Below are positions 7,107-16,381 of a stretch of 42,419 bases of DNA, piece by piece. The stretch comes from Taishania sp. (GTDB lineage Bacteria; Bacteroidota; Bacteroidia; Flavobacteriales_D; Crocinitomicaceae). Numbering within the stretch: position 1 is the stretch's first letter; each line of letters opens with the position of its first letter. The notes beneath the pieces are model-generated. The model saw only the letters and a list, made by a program, of their open reading frames with translations. It was not told the DNA's origin and did not search any database. A program made the translations under genes and the position numbers. The DNA lies in assembly GCA_030150045.1 (NCBI GenBank), contig JASLGM010000030.1, positions 1-42,419 on the forward strand, given 5' to 3'.

Positions 7107-8861
7107 ATGAAAAAATTCTTACTAACTCTTCTTGTTGGAGGTTGCTCTATTACTGCTTTCGGACAAGGAATCGTTTTAGGTCTTTCACCGGCTTCGGTAC
7201 AAAGATCTTTTGTACATAGTTACGCTGATCCTAATGCACAAAATCCTTCATGGGGACAAAATAGCTTTCACACAACTTTTGTTGAAGGTTTTGCTGTTTT
7301 TGTGAATGATGGTACTGCAGGAAATGATGTTAACGGTCACCCAAATTCACAACAAGGATGTACAGCGTTAACAAATGCTGCTGATATCAGTGGTAAAATT
7401 GCAATTATTCGTCGTGGTACTTGTAACTTTGGATTGAAAGCTAAGGCTGCGTTTAATGCTGGAGCAATTGGTATCATCGTTATTAATAACCTAGATGAAT
7501 CAATTAGCATGTCTGGTGGTACTGATGGATTAGATGTAACAGTTCCTGTAGTATCTATGAGCTTATCTGAAGGGCAAATTATTGCAACGGCAATGGCTGC
7601 TGGACCTGTTGAATTGTTGTTAGGAAACAAAAAAGGGTATTTCTCTACTGATTTAGGTTTTGTTCAAGCTGATGTGTTGTCTCCAAGATATTTGTCTGCA
7701 AATACACTTTTAGATGGCGCTAACTATAGCTATCCTGTTGGTTTAATGATTAATAATTATGGATCGGCAGCATCGTCTACTGCAAAAGCAAAAATTACAA
7801 TCTCTAAAGTGGGAACAACAGCACCTCTTTATGAAGAAGAATTAGGGCCTTTTACATTAGCAAGCGGTGATTCATTACACTTATTCCCAGGAGCAACTAA
7901 TGCTTTTCCAGCGTGGGCAGGTACGAACCTTACTACTGGTGACTATACAATTAAATTTGAATTGAACGGAGACGTTGCTGATGATTTCGCTTCTGATAAT
8001 ACAATTACACAGAGAATGGTTGTTAGTGCTAATGAATGGGCAGTTATGGATCTTAAAGCTGGTGAAGCAATTAAAGATGTTGCTGTATTTACCAAATCTG
8101 GTACTCCAGCACCAAATATTGAATACTGTTCTATGTTCAGACATGCGAACGCAAGCAATGTTGCTGCAACAGGTGTAAAAGTTTCTACAAGCGTAGCTTC
8201 TGATGCAACGGTGACTTTAGATGGTCAGGCAATTTCTGCTATTTTGTACAAGTGGAATAATGGATTTACAAATATTGATCATCCAGATTTTAATTTTTCT
8301 CTTTTAGAAAATATTGCTGAGGGTGAGTTTATCATTACTACAGCTGTAAATAGTGCTGATGTTGTTATTCCTTATTTTGATCCAGTTGTTTTAGAAGATA
8401 ACCAAAGATATTTATCTTGTATCGTTGCTACTGACGAATCATTGTACTATGGTTATACTGATAAGAGAAACGTTAATAGAAACTATAATGTAGAGAAAGA
8501 AGTAGTAAATCCATTGAGAAGCTCTAACTGGTATACATTAGGATTTGGTCATGATAGAGTATTATACAATGTTTTACAAGTTATCGATGCTGCAACAGTT
8601 AGCGTAGATGCAACAACTTTCGTTGAAGGTTCTGCTTTCCCTAACCCAGCAACAGATTTCGTTCGTATCAATGTAGCTAAAAACGGTGATGCTGTTGTTA
8701 ATTTAACGGACTTAGCTGGAAGAACAGTTTCTAGCCAAAGCGTTTCTTTTAACGGTAACCAAACTGTTTTAGATTTAACTTCTGTTCAATCAGGAATGTA
8801 CATCGTTAATGTTGTATTCCAAGACGGAAAATTATCTAAATTCAACGTTGTTAAGAACTAA
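7107..8861 (+). CDS. Secreted PA-domain protein with type IX secretion sorting domain
   Basis: The 584-residue protein begins with a signal peptide (MKKFLLTLLVGG, cleavage probably after AFG-Q near residue 20). A protease-associated (PA) domain spans roughly 55-170, including the typical GKIAIIRRGTCNF and a VPVVSMSL end. The middle looks like beta-sandwich repeats and contains no recognised protease or other catalytic motif. The last 75-80 residues (from about FPNPATDF to the end) form a type IX secretion system C-terminal sorting domain, which directs export across the outer membrane and attachment to the surface. PA domains usually accompany peptidases, so a PA protein without one is somewhat unusual; it may bind protein or peptide. 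The specific role is unknown. Confidence 0.85.
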   Translation: MKKFLLTLLVGGCSITAFGQGIVLGLSPASVQRSFVHSYADPNAQNPSWGQNSFHTTFVEGFAVFVNDGTAGNDVNGHPNSQQGCTALTNAADISGKIAIIRRGTCNFGLKAKAAFNAGAIGIIVINNLDESISMSGGTDGLDVTVPVVSMSLSEGQIIATAMAAGPVELLLGNKKGYFSTDLGFVQADVLSPRYLSANTLLDGANYSYPVGLMINNYGSAASSTAKAKITISKVGTTAPLYEEELGPFTLASGDSLHLFPGATNAFPAWAGTNLTTGDYTIKFELNGDVADDFASDNTITQRMVVSANEWAVMDLKAGEAIKDVAVFTKSGTPAPNIEYCSMFRHANASNVAATGVKVSTSVASDATVTLDGQAISAILYKWNNGFTNIDHPDFNFSLLENIAEGEFIITTAVNSADVVIPYFDPVVLEDNQRYLSCIVATDESLYYGYTDKRNVNRNYNVEKEVVNPLRSSNWYTLGFGHDRVLYNVLQVIDAATVSVDATTFVEGSAFPNPATDFVRINVAKNGDAVVNLTDLAGRTVSSQSVSFNGNQTVLDLTSVQSGMYIVNVVFQDGKLSKFNVVKN

Positions 8862-8886
8862 GATTCTTTCCACCTTTTTAAAAATG

Positions 8887-8915
8887 ACGGCTCCAAGTAT
8901 TTGGGGCCGTTTTTT
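8887..8915 (+). terminator. Rho-independent terminator of the PA-domain gene
   Basis: Stem ACGGCTCCAA / TTGGGGCCGT (one wobble) with loop gtat is followed by a T-run, 25 nt after the stop codon at 8861. Confidence 0.85.
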
Positions 8916-8918
8916 ATT

Positions 8919-9067
8919 TTGGCAGCTTTTACGGTCAACGCGTTTTAGTAAATGTTTGAAAAATGGGTTCGCCAGCTGCTTACCCTGTGCTTCTTTATAG
9001 TCGCAAGGGTAAACACGCGCTCACTCCATTTTCAATTCATTTAGCTATCACGCTTTGCCCTAGCTGT
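8919..9067 (-). repeat. Dispersed element A, copy 2
   Basis: On the minus strand the core is GCGACTATAAAGAAGC (complement of 8989-9004), a diverged form of GCGACCAnnGGAAGC. Inner arms TTTACCCT and AGGGTAAG and outer arms AAAATGG and CCATTTT pair well. The distal end, GACCGTAAAAGCTGCCAAAAT on the minus strand (complement), closely matches copy 3 at 39054. Short open frames here are not credible genes. Stretch 9068-9270 between this copy and element B copy 2 is AT-rich, and I see nothing in it. Confidence 0.7.
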
Positions 9068-9270
9068 TGGAAGATGGTATACCTATTTATTTTTGGCCTT
9101 CATGTTGATTTTATTTGTAAAATAAGGGAAAAGGGCAAGCAGTCTGTTTAAGTGTATTAGAAGTTCTAAAATGAGGTTTTGTGTTTATCCAATTGTTGTT
9201 TAGTCTACCTTTTTTTGTTTTTTGAATTGAAAACTTTGAAAAAGGATGGTTTTTTAAAAACGGATCTGTT

Positions 9271-9371
9271 GCGTTAGGGATAGTAATGGTTAGCTTTTTC
9301 GTGAAGTATGAGCGAAAAACTAGGAATGAATAGCCCGACCCTAGCCTAAGGTACGTGGCGGGGTAACGCCC
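9271..9371 (+). repeat. Dispersed structured element B, copy 2
   Basis: It begins GCGTTAGGGATA and ends AACGCCC, with closing pairing GCGTT/AACGC. The first hairpin pairs CTTTTTCG-type and CGAAAAA-type arms around a purine-rich loop. The conserved strand GAATAGCCCGACC follows. The second hairpin keeps ACCC/GGGT and GCC/GGC pairing though its sequence differs from other copies. It stands divergent to element A copy 2. Confidence 0.75.
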
Positions 9372-9404
9372 AAAAAAAAATCCCCTTGATTGCTCAAAGG
9401 GATT
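9372..9404 (-). terminator. Terminator facing cysS
   Basis: On the minus strand, stem AATCCCTTTGA / TCAAGGGGATT (one mismatch) runs into a nine-T tract. It lies about 190 nt past the cysS stop. From 9405 to 9594 nothing else is recognisable. Confidence 0.7.
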
Positions 9405-9594
9405 AATAATATTGTTGTAATTTTTGCTAAAACTGTTCGTTGAAATTGTTAGACAAGAGGTAAAATGATTATCAGTTTTATTTCAAGAGCTAAATTACTC
9501 ATTTACTTTGTGTTGTCTGCGGATATTATTTTAACGGTGCTGGTTTTTTACTGTATGGTTCTTTTTAACATTTTGTATGCTATTTTCAACGTGT

Positions 9595-11055
9595 TTAATT
9601 CCAGCTTGTTCCTTCTTTAGAGTCTTTAACGATAATTCCGGCTGCTGCAAGCATGTCACGTATCTTATCTGATGTACTCCAATCTTTTTCTTCGCGTGCT
9701 TTTGCTCTTAATTCTAAAACTAAATCCATCACTGGAGTCAAACGGTCGTTATTGTCGGCTTGTACGCTTTTGTGAAGGCCTAAAACCTCAAAAACGAAGC
9801 TTTCCATTTCCATTAGTAATTGTTTTGCGTCTGTTGCTGTGATACTAGCGTTTCCGTCTTTTATGGTGTTGATGTGTTTAACAGCTTCGAACAATTGTGC
9901 CACTAAAATGGGTGCGTTGAAATCGTCATTCATAGCTTTGTAGCATCCTTCGATTAGTGCGTTTACATCAATCGTTGAACTTTCTGACGTTTTAATACTT
10001 GACAACGTTTTCAATGCTTCCATTAGTTTTAGGTAGCCTTTTTCTGCGGCTATTAAAGAATCATTGGAGAAATCAATTGTGGAACGGTAGTGTGCTTGCA
10101 TCATACAAAATCGAACTACGTTTGCTGCAAAAGGTTTCTCAAAAATTGCTGTGTTTCCTTCGATGATATCCATGGGTAAAAAATAGTTTCCAAAGGATTT
10201 ACTCATTTTTTGTCCATTTACATTCAGCATGTTTGCATGTAACCAATATTTTGCTGGATTACATCCCATTGCACCACAATTTTGCGCAATTTCGTCTTCG
10301 TGATGAGGGAATTTTAGGTCCATTCCACCTCCATGGATATCGAAGTGTTTTCCTAAGTATTTTGTGCTCATTGCGGTACATTCGATATGCCATCCAGGGT
10401 TTCCATCTCCCCAAGGTGAACGCCAGATTTGCATATCAATTGGATTTGCTTTTTTCCATAGTGCAAAGTCAGCAAAGAATTTTTTCTCGTCTTGTGCGTT
10501 CAGGGTTCTTGTTTCTTCGGCTAATTCTTCAATTTTTCTTCCGCTCAAAATCCCGTAGTTGTAAGTTTCGCTGTATTTTTTAACGTCAAAATAGACGGAC
10601 CCGTTTACGATATATGCGAAACCGTTTTCAATGATTTGCTCAATGATTTCAATTTGTTCTTGTATATGTTGTGTGGCCGTTGGTTCAATGTTTGGAGGGA
10701 GTAGGTTGTACTCTCTTTGTAGGCGTTGAAATTTTACGTTAAATGCATAAACGATTTCTAGGGATTGTACTTGTGCGCTTTTTGCTGCTGCGCCAATGCT
10801 GTCCACCTCTTGTCCAGCAGAATTTGTGATATGTCCTGCGTCTGTTATGTTACGTACGTATTTGACATCGTATCCTAACTTTAAGAGGTATCTATAAATC
10901 AAATCGAAATTAATAAACGTACGCATATTTCCCATGTGTGGTTCACTGTATAGTGTTGGTCCACAAACGTACATTCCGACTTTATTTTCCGTTATTGGTT
11001 CAAATTTTTCTTTCTTTCCGCTAAGGCTGTTATAGAGCTGTAAATCGTTTTGCAT
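9595..11055 (-). CDS. cysS: Cysteine--tRNA ligase
   Basis: This class I aminoacyl-tRNA synthetase charges tRNA-Cys in the cytoplasm. The 486-residue protein has the zinc-site cysteine C31 in YVCGPT, the HIGH-equivalent HMGN (40-43), the zinc and substrate motifs ECTAMS and HHEDEIAQ, and the KMSKS loop in GQKMSKSFGN. The C-terminal DALR-type helical domain and the end region with the conserved KDSKEGTSW are present. Length is slightly above the E. coli enzyme and usual for the phylum. It is preceded by a good TAnnTTTG promoter element and appears to be transcribed separately from radA. Confidence 0.97.
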   Translation of the reverse strand: MQNDLQLYNSLSGKKEKFEPITENKVGMYVCGPTLYSEPHMGNMRTFINFDLIYRYLLKLGYDVKYVRNITDAGHITNSAGQEVDSIGAAAKSAQVQSLEIVYAFNVKFQRLQREYNLLPPNIEPTATQHIQEQIEIIEQIIENGFAYIVNGSVYFDVKKYSETYNYGILSGRKIEELAEETRTLNAQDEKKFFADFALWKKANPIDMQIWRSPWGDGNPGWHIECTAMSTKYLGKHFDIHGGGMDLKFPHHEDEIAQNCGAMGCNPAKYWLHANMLNVNGQKMSKSFGNYFLPMDIIEGNTAIFEKPFAANVVRFCMMQAHYRSTIDFSNDSLIAAEKGYLKLMEALKTLSSIKTSESSTIDVNALIEGCYKAMNDDFNAPILVAQLFEAVKHINTIKDGNASITATDAKQLLMEMESFVFEVLGLHKSVQADNNDRLTPVMDLVLELRAKAREEKDWSTSDKIRDMLAAAGIIVKDSKEGTSWN

Positions 11056-11075
11056 GGGTCTCTTATTTTAACTTA

Positions 11076-11083
11076 CAAATATA
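11076..11083 (-). promoter_or_regulatory. Candidate -7 element for cysS
   Basis: The minus-strand TATATTTG is an exact TAnnTTTG match, 20 nt before the cysS ATG. Confidence 0.5.
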
Positions 11084-11154
11084 CAATATGGAATGTAAAC
11101 GTTGGGTAGATTTATAGTGTTTCGTGTTTCAAGTCCAGTTTTTCTGTTGATTTG

Positions 11155-12525
11155 TCATTCACCACTAAATAGTGCGCGTACGACTTCTTCCATTTTTCCG
11201 CAGAATATAATTTTTATTTTGAAATTTTTTTGATCTATTCCTTTGGAATATTTCGAAATGATTATTTTTTCGAAACCGATTTTTTCTGCTTCATAAATGC
11301 GTTGATCTACCCGATTAACAGGTCGTACTTCTCCAGACAGTCCAACTTCTGCAGCTAATGCTAATTTATTGTTTATGGGTAAGTCTGCATTTGATGAAAG
11401 GACAGCTGCTACAACGGCCAAATCCAAAGCTGGATCATCTACTTTAATTCCTCCTGCTATGTTTAGGAATACGTCTTTTGCGCCGAGTTTGAATCCACAT
11501 CTTTTTTCCATAACAGCAAGTAGCATGTTTAATCGCTTTGCATCAAAACCGGTTGATGATCGTTGAGGAGTTCCATAGGCAGCAGTACTCACTAGTGCTT
11601 GTACTTCAATAAGCATTGATCGCATACCTTCCATGGTTGCACCGATAGCGATACCACTGAGTGAATTATCTGCATTTGTAATGAGAATATCTGTTGGGTC
11701 GTCTACTTGTCTAAGTCCAGAGCCAACCATTTCGTATATACCTAATTCGTTTGTGCTACCGAATCGGTTTTTAATACCACGAAGTAAGCGGTATACATGG
11801 TTTCTGTCGCCTTCAAACTGTAGAACGGTATCTACCATGTGTTCTAGGACTTTTGGGCCGGCTAATGAACCTTCTTTTGTGATGTGACCAATCAAGAATA
11901 CGGGTACATTACTTGTTTTTGCGTAACGTAGGAGTTGGGCGGTACATTCTCTTACTTGAGAGATGCTACCGGGTGAACTTTCAATGTCCGAACTGTACAG
12001 GGTTTGTATGGAGTCGATCACTAGCAATTGAGGTTGAATCTCTTCTGCCTGGGTGAATATATTTTGTATATTGGTTTCAGATAGGATGAAACAATTTGGA
12101 TTTTTGACACCAATTCGTTCTGCTCGCATTTTGATTTGCTGTTCACTTTCTTCCCCAGATACATATAAAACGTTCAGGTTATTGTTTCCAACTGCAATTT
12201 GTAGCATCAAGGTTGATTTTCCAATTCCAGGTTCTCCTCCAAATAATACTAATGAACCGAGTACAACGCCACCACCAAGCACGCGATTCATTTCATCGTC
12301 ATCTAAGGCAAATCGTGGTTGTTCTACACTTTTTATTTCATTTATTGCGGTAGGTTTTGATGTTCTTCCAGATTTGGAGAAAGCCACGATGTTTCCGGGT
12401 AGATTTTTTTCTACCAATTCTTCAACAAAGGTGTTCCAATTGTTACAAGACGGACATTTACCCAACCATTTTGGAGTTTCATATCCACAGTTTTGACAAA
12501 AAAATGCTGATTTTACTTTAGCCAT
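11155..12525 (-). CDS. radA: DNA repair protein RadA
   Basis: RadA is a RecA-like, DnaB-type helicase that drives branch migration in homologous recombination. The 456-residue protein has the N-terminal four-cysteine zinc finger (C10, C13, C24, C27), Walker A GGEPGIGKS (95-103), the RadA signature KNRFG (251-255), and a C-terminal Lon-protease-like domain lacking proteolytic function in this family. Full length. It lies between nrdA and cysS on the same strand but is separated from nrdA by a strong terminator. Confidence 0.97.
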   Translation of the reverse strand: MAKVKSAFFCQNCGYETPKWLGKCPSCNNWNTFVEELVEKNLPGNIVAFSKSGRTSKPTAINEIKSVEQPRFALDDDEMNRVLGGGVVLGSLVLFGGEPGIGKSTLMLQIAVGNNNLNVLYVSGEESEQQIKMRAERIGVKNPNCFILSETNIQNIFTQAEEIQPQLLVIDSIQTLYSSDIESSPGSISQVRECTAQLLRYAKTSNVPVFLIGHITKEGSLAGPKVLEHMVDTVLQFEGDRNHVYRLLRGIKNRFGSTNELGIYEMVGSGLRQVDDPTDILITNADNSLSGIAIGATMEGMRSMLIEVQALVSTAAYGTPQRSSTGFDAKRLNMLLAVMEKRCGFKLGAKDVFLNIAGGIKVDDPALDLAVVAAVLSSNADLPINNKLALAAEVGLSGEVRPVNRVDQRIYEAEKIGFEKIIISKYSKGIDQKNFKIKIIFCGKMEEVVRALFSGE

Positions 12526-12566
12526 TTTACGAAGATATGGAATAAGAACGTAAAGTTTTTACGGAC

Positions 12567-12599
12567 AAAAAAAATCCTCGAAGAGGCTTCGAGGATTTT
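12567..12599 (-). terminator. Rho-independent terminator of nrdBA
   Basis: A perfect 13-bp stem AAAATCCTCGAAG / CTTCGAGGATTTT with a 3-nt loop is followed on the minus strand by a T-run. It lies about 60 nt past the nrdA stop. Confidence 0.9.
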
Positions 12600-12659
12600 A
12601 GTAAAGTGATTAATACTTTAACGGCACAAATTTCTTAACCACCGTGTTATTTTTTAAAA

Positions 12660-15020
12660 TCAACCAGAACACATTTCACAAGCGTCAGGGTTCTCTAATG
12701 AACATGCGATTGCATCTTGGTTTTCTTCTGCTGATTTAATGTCTCCTTGTGCCACAACATTTTTGTCTACTGTAAACTTAATTGCATCTGTTGCTGCTTT
12801 TGTTCTTAGGTAGTACATTCCTGTTTTTAGACCTTTCTCCCATCCGTAGAAGTGCATAGATGTAAGTTTACCAAAGTTTGCATTCTCCATAAAAATATTC
12901 AAAGATTGCGATTGGCAAATGTATGCTCCACGATCAGCTGCTTGATCAAGAATTGCTTTTTGAGATATTTCCCAAGCTGTTTTGTAAAGGTCTTTTAATC
13001 GTTGTGGAATATTCTGAATCGCTTGAATAGAACCATTTGAGGCCATAATCATTTGACGCATTTCACCGTTCCATAACCCTTCTTTAACTAAATCTTTTAA
13101 TAAATGTTTGTTTACCACAATAAACTCACCAGACAGTACACGACGTGTGTAAATGTTTGATGTATACGGTTCAAAACATTCGTTATTTCCTAATATTTGT
13201 GCAGTTGAGGCGGTTGGCATTGGTGCTAAGAGTAGAGAGTTTCTTACTCCGTGCTCTACTACTTCCGCTTTTAATGCATCCCACTGCCATCTGTCTGATG
13301 GTGTTACATTCCACATGTCGAATTGGAAAATTCCTTTTGAGGTTGGTGAACCTGGGAAAGTTAAATAAGCCCCTTCTTTGATAGCTAAATCTTTCGATGC
13401 GGTCATTGAAGCAAAATAAATTGTTTCAAAGATGTCTTTGTTTAATTGACGTGCTTCTAAAGATTCAAATGGATACCCTAACATGATGTATGCATCAGCC
13501 AGTCCTTGAACACCTAATCCAATTGGACGATGGCGAAGGTTTGAATTTTTTGCTTCTTCAACTGGGTAATAGTTTTCATCAATAATTTTGTTCAAGTTTA
13601 ATGTAACTTGATAGGTAACTTCAAACAGTTTATCGTGATCAAACGTTCCATCTTCTTTTACATATTTTGGTAACGCTAACGACGCCAAGTTACAAACTGC
13701 CACCTCATCAGGAGCTGTGTACTCGATAATCTCTGTACACAAGTTTGATGATTTTATAGTTCCTAGGTTTTGTTGATTTGACTTCGCATTCGCGGCGTCT
13801 TTATACAACATATAAGGGGTTCCTGTTTCAATTTGTGATTCAAGAATTTTGAACCATAAATCTTGGGCCTTGATTGTTTTTCTTCCCTTTCCTTCTTGCT
13901 CGTATTTTGTATATAAAGCTTCGAACGCTTCGCTGTGAGTATCAGATAATCCAGGACATTCGTGAGGACACATTAAGGTCCAATTTCCATTTTCTTTAAC
14001 GCGTTTCATGAATAAATCTGGTATCCATAAAGCGTAGAAAAGGTCACGTGCTCTTTGTTCTTCTTTACCGTGATTTTTTCTTAAATCTAAGAAGTCAAAA
14101 ACATCTGCATGCCAAGGCTCAAGGTACATTGCGAAAGATCCTTTTCTTTTTCCTCCACCTTGATCAACATAGCGTGCTGTATCGTTGAAGACACGTAACA
14201 TTGGAACGATACCATTTGATGTTCCGTTGGTACCTTTGATGTACGTTCCTGTTGCGCGAATATTGTGAATTGCTAATCCAATTCCACCAGCAGATTGCGA
14301 AATTTGAGCGCAGTTTTTTAATGTATCATAAATTCCAGTGATACTATCTTCTTTTGTTGTCAAAAGGAAGCAAGAGGACATTTGAGGTTTTGGTGTACCA
14401 GCGTTGAATAAAGTTGGTGTAGCATGCGTAAACCATCCTTCAGACATCAAGTTGTATGTCTTGATAGCAGAAGCCAAGTCATTTTTATGAATCCCTAAAG
14501 ACACACGCATTATCATGTGTTGCGGTCGTTCAACAATTTGTCCGTTTAATTTTAAAAGATAAGAACGAGACAATGTTTTGAAACCAAAATAATCATAACG
14601 GAAATCACGATCGTAGATAATGCTTGAATCTAACAGATCTTTATTTTCTTGAATGATTTGGAATACATCATCAGCAACTAAACCAGCATTTTCCCCTGTT
14701 TTAGGGTCGATATAGTGGTAAAGATCAACGATTACATCAGAGAATGTTTTCTTTGTTTCTTTGTGTAAGTTGGAAACAGCAATTCTTGAAGCAAGTAGCG
14801 CATAATCTGGGTGATCAATAGTCTTTGCAGCTGCCACTTCCGCAGCAAGATTGTCTAAATCTGTTGTTTTTACACCATCGTAAATTCCTTCAATAACCTT
14901 CATGGCTACTGCTTCTGGAGAAACTAATGGATCCAATCCATAACACATCTTAATGATGCGCGCTGTGATTTTATCAAATTTTATTGGCTCCTTGCGGCCG
15001 TCGCGTTTTATTACGTGCAT
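12660..15020 (-). CDS. nrdA: Ribonucleoside-diphosphate reductase alpha subunit (class I)
   Basis: This is the large subunit of ribonucleotide reductase, converting NDPs to dNDPs using a radical delivered from NrdB. The 786-residue protein starts with an ATP-cone allosteric domain (HVIKRDGRKEPIKFDKI, about 1-90), so dATP inhibition is expected. The active-site cysteines are recognisable in QMSSCFLL, NLCTEI and VAVCNLA, and the C-terminus ends CEMCSG, the redox cysteine pair. The protein resembles the eukaryotic/NrdA class Ia type rather than NrdE. It lies 18 nt downstream of nrdB in one operon. Confidence 0.96.
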   Translation of the reverse strand: MHVIKRDGRKEPIKFDKITARIIKMCYGLDPLVSPEAVAMKVIEGIYDGVKTTDLDNLAAEVAAAKTIDHPDYALLASRIAVSNLHKETKKTFSDVIVDLYHYIDPKTGENAGLVADDVFQIIQENKDLLDSSIIYDRDFRYDYFGFKTLSRSYLLKLNGQIVERPQHMIMRVSLGIHKNDLASAIKTYNLMSEGWFTHATPTLFNAGTPKPQMSSCFLLTTKEDSITGIYDTLKNCAQISQSAGGIGLAIHNIRATGTYIKGTNGTSNGIVPMLRVFNDTARYVDQGGGKRKGSFAMYLEPWHADVFDFLDLRKNHGKEEQRARDLFYALWIPDLFMKRVKENGNWTLMCPHECPGLSDTHSEAFEALYTKYEQEGKGRKTIKAQDLWFKILESQIETGTPYMLYKDAANAKSNQQNLGTIKSSNLCTEIIEYTAPDEVAVCNLASLALPKYVKEDGTFDHDKLFEVTYQVTLNLNKIIDENYYPVEEAKNSNLRHRPIGLGVQGLADAYIMLGYPFESLEARQLNKDIFETIYFASMTASKDLAIKEGAYLTFPGSPTSKGIFQFDMWNVTPSDRWQWDALKAEVVEHGVRNSLLLAPMPTASTAQILGNNECFEPYTSNIYTRRVLSGEFIVVNKHLLKDLVKEGLWNGEMRQMIMASNGSIQAIQNIPQRLKDLYKTAWEISQKAILDQAADRGAYICQSQSLNIFMENANFGKLTSMHFYGWEKGLKTGMYYLRTKAATDAIKFTVDKNVVAQGDIKSAEENQDAIACSLENPDACEMCSG

Positions 15021-15038
15021 AATGAATAGATAGTGGGT

Positions 15039-16010
15039 TTAAAATTCTTCGTCTAGTGAAAAGGTTTGATCATTGCCTCCAAGAACTCCAGCCTTTTGAT
15101 ATTCACCAACGCGTTTTTCAAAGAAGTTTGTTTTACCTTGAATGGAAATCATATCCATAAAATCGAATGGATTCGAAACATTAAAGATCTTTTCATTACC
15201 TAATTCAGTCAATAAACGGTCAGCTACGAATTCAATGTATTGACTCATTAAATCACTGTTCATACCGATTAGTTTAACAGGAAGTGCATCTGTAACGAAT
15301 TCTTTCTCAATTTCTACTGCATCAAGAATGATTTCTTTTACTTGCTCTTTTGATAATTTGTTAACTAAATGGTTGTTGTATAGTAAACATGCAAAATCAC
15401 AATGCAAACCTTCGTCTCTTGAGATCAATTCATTTGAGAAAGAGAGACCTGGCATTAGACCACGTTTTTTCAACCAGAAAATGGAGCAGAAAGATCCAGA
15501 GAAAAAGATACCCTCAACAGCTGCGAATGCAACAAGACGTTCTGCAAAACTTCCTTTATCAATCCATCGTAAAGCCCAATGTGCTTTTTTCTGTACACAC
15601 TCTAAGGTGTCAATAGCATTGAAAAGGTGATTCTTTTCTGCGTTATCTTTAATATAAGTATCAATTAAAAGAGAATAGGTTTCAGAGTGGATATTTTCAA
15701 TTGCTACTTGGAAACCGTAAAAAAACTTCGCTTCTGTATATTGTACTTCTGATAAGAAGTGTTCTGCAAGGTTTTCATTTACAATACCGTCTGATGCTGC
15801 AAAGAAAGCCAAAACGTGTTTGATGAAATGACGTTCATCATCATTTAATTTGGTTTCCCAATCTAATAAATCCGGCGCTAAGTCAATTTCTTCGGCAGTC
15901 CAAAAGCTTGCTTCTGCTTTTTTGTAAAATGCCCAAATGTCGTCATGTTGAATTGGAAACAAAACAAAACGGCTATTGTTCCCCTCTAAAATTGGCTCTG
16001 TGTTCGTCAT
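15039..16010 (-). CDS. nrdB: Ribonucleoside-diphosphate reductase beta subunit (class I)
   Basis: The small subunit houses the diiron-tyrosyl radical used by NrdA. The 323-residue protein carries the iron ligands D74 (AASDGIVNEN), E105 and H108 (ENIHSE), E166 (VEGIFFSG), E200 and H203 (RDEGLH), with radical Tyr112 four residues after H108. The C-terminal tail TFSLDEEF is the kind of peptide that docks into NrdA. Overall wording is close to eukaryotic R2. It is the first gene of nrdBA. Upstream lie two DnaA-box-like sites. Confidence 0.96.
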   Translation of the reverse strand: MTNTEPILEGNNSRFVLFPIQHDDIWAFYKKAEASFWTAEEIDLAPDLLDWETKLNDDERHFIKHVLAFFAASDGIVNENLAEHFLSEVQYTEAKFFYGFQVAIENIHSETYSLLIDTYIKDNAEKNHLFNAIDTLECVQKKAHWALRWIDKGSFAERLVAFAAVEGIFFSGSFCSIFWLKKRGLMPGLSFSNELISRDEGLHCDFACLLYNNHLVNKLSKEQVKEIILDAVEIEKEFVTDALPVKLIGMNSDLMSQYIEFVADRLLTELGNEKIFNVSNPFDFMDMISIQGKTNFFEKRVGEYQKAGVLGGNDQTFSLDEEF

Positions 16011-16229
16011 TTCTTTATATTTAATTCAATGTTTTAAACTGAGGTTCCCCCAGCTTAGTTGTTTGTGCTACTTGTTTAGTCAAATAGCAAGAATTTCTTT
16101 TTTCTAGTAAAATCGTGTGAGTACAAAAATTGTGAAAATTTTGCCCTAAAACAAGTCAAATATTTATCTGCGTTGAGGGGAAAAGTCAAAAGATATGCTC
16201 AACCCCCTTTGGGACAAAGAGTACAGATT

Positions 16230-16258
16230 TTATCAACAAATAAAATGAATTATCCACA
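16230..16258 (+). promoter_or_regulatory. Two DnaA-box-like sites upstream of nrdBA
   Basis: A perfect TTATCCACA lies at 16250-16258, and TTATCAACA with one mismatch lies at 16230-16238, same strand, 11 nt between them. They sit in the 371-nt divergent space between nrdB and the comF-like gene. DnaA is known to regulate nrdAB in E. coli; regulation here is inference. The same space also holds AGTCAAA three times (16078, 16154, 16184). Nothing else was identified in it. Confidence 0.4.
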
Positions 16259-16381
16259 TGTCAGATTAGGATAAACTTTTCTTTATTTTATGTTTTTTGT
16301 GCATTTTTTTGTTATTTTATACGAAGTAAAGCTTAGGTGTTTTACCCTCTTAATGTTTCATTATCAATCTAAAACTGCTTT

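Noticed and set aside
12053..12496. 147-residue plus-strand open frame
   Set aside because: Antisense to radA, serine/proline-rich shadow translation.
16011..16381. Chromosome replication origin
   Set aside because: Only one perfect and one imperfect DnaA box, no cluster and no replication genes alongside.
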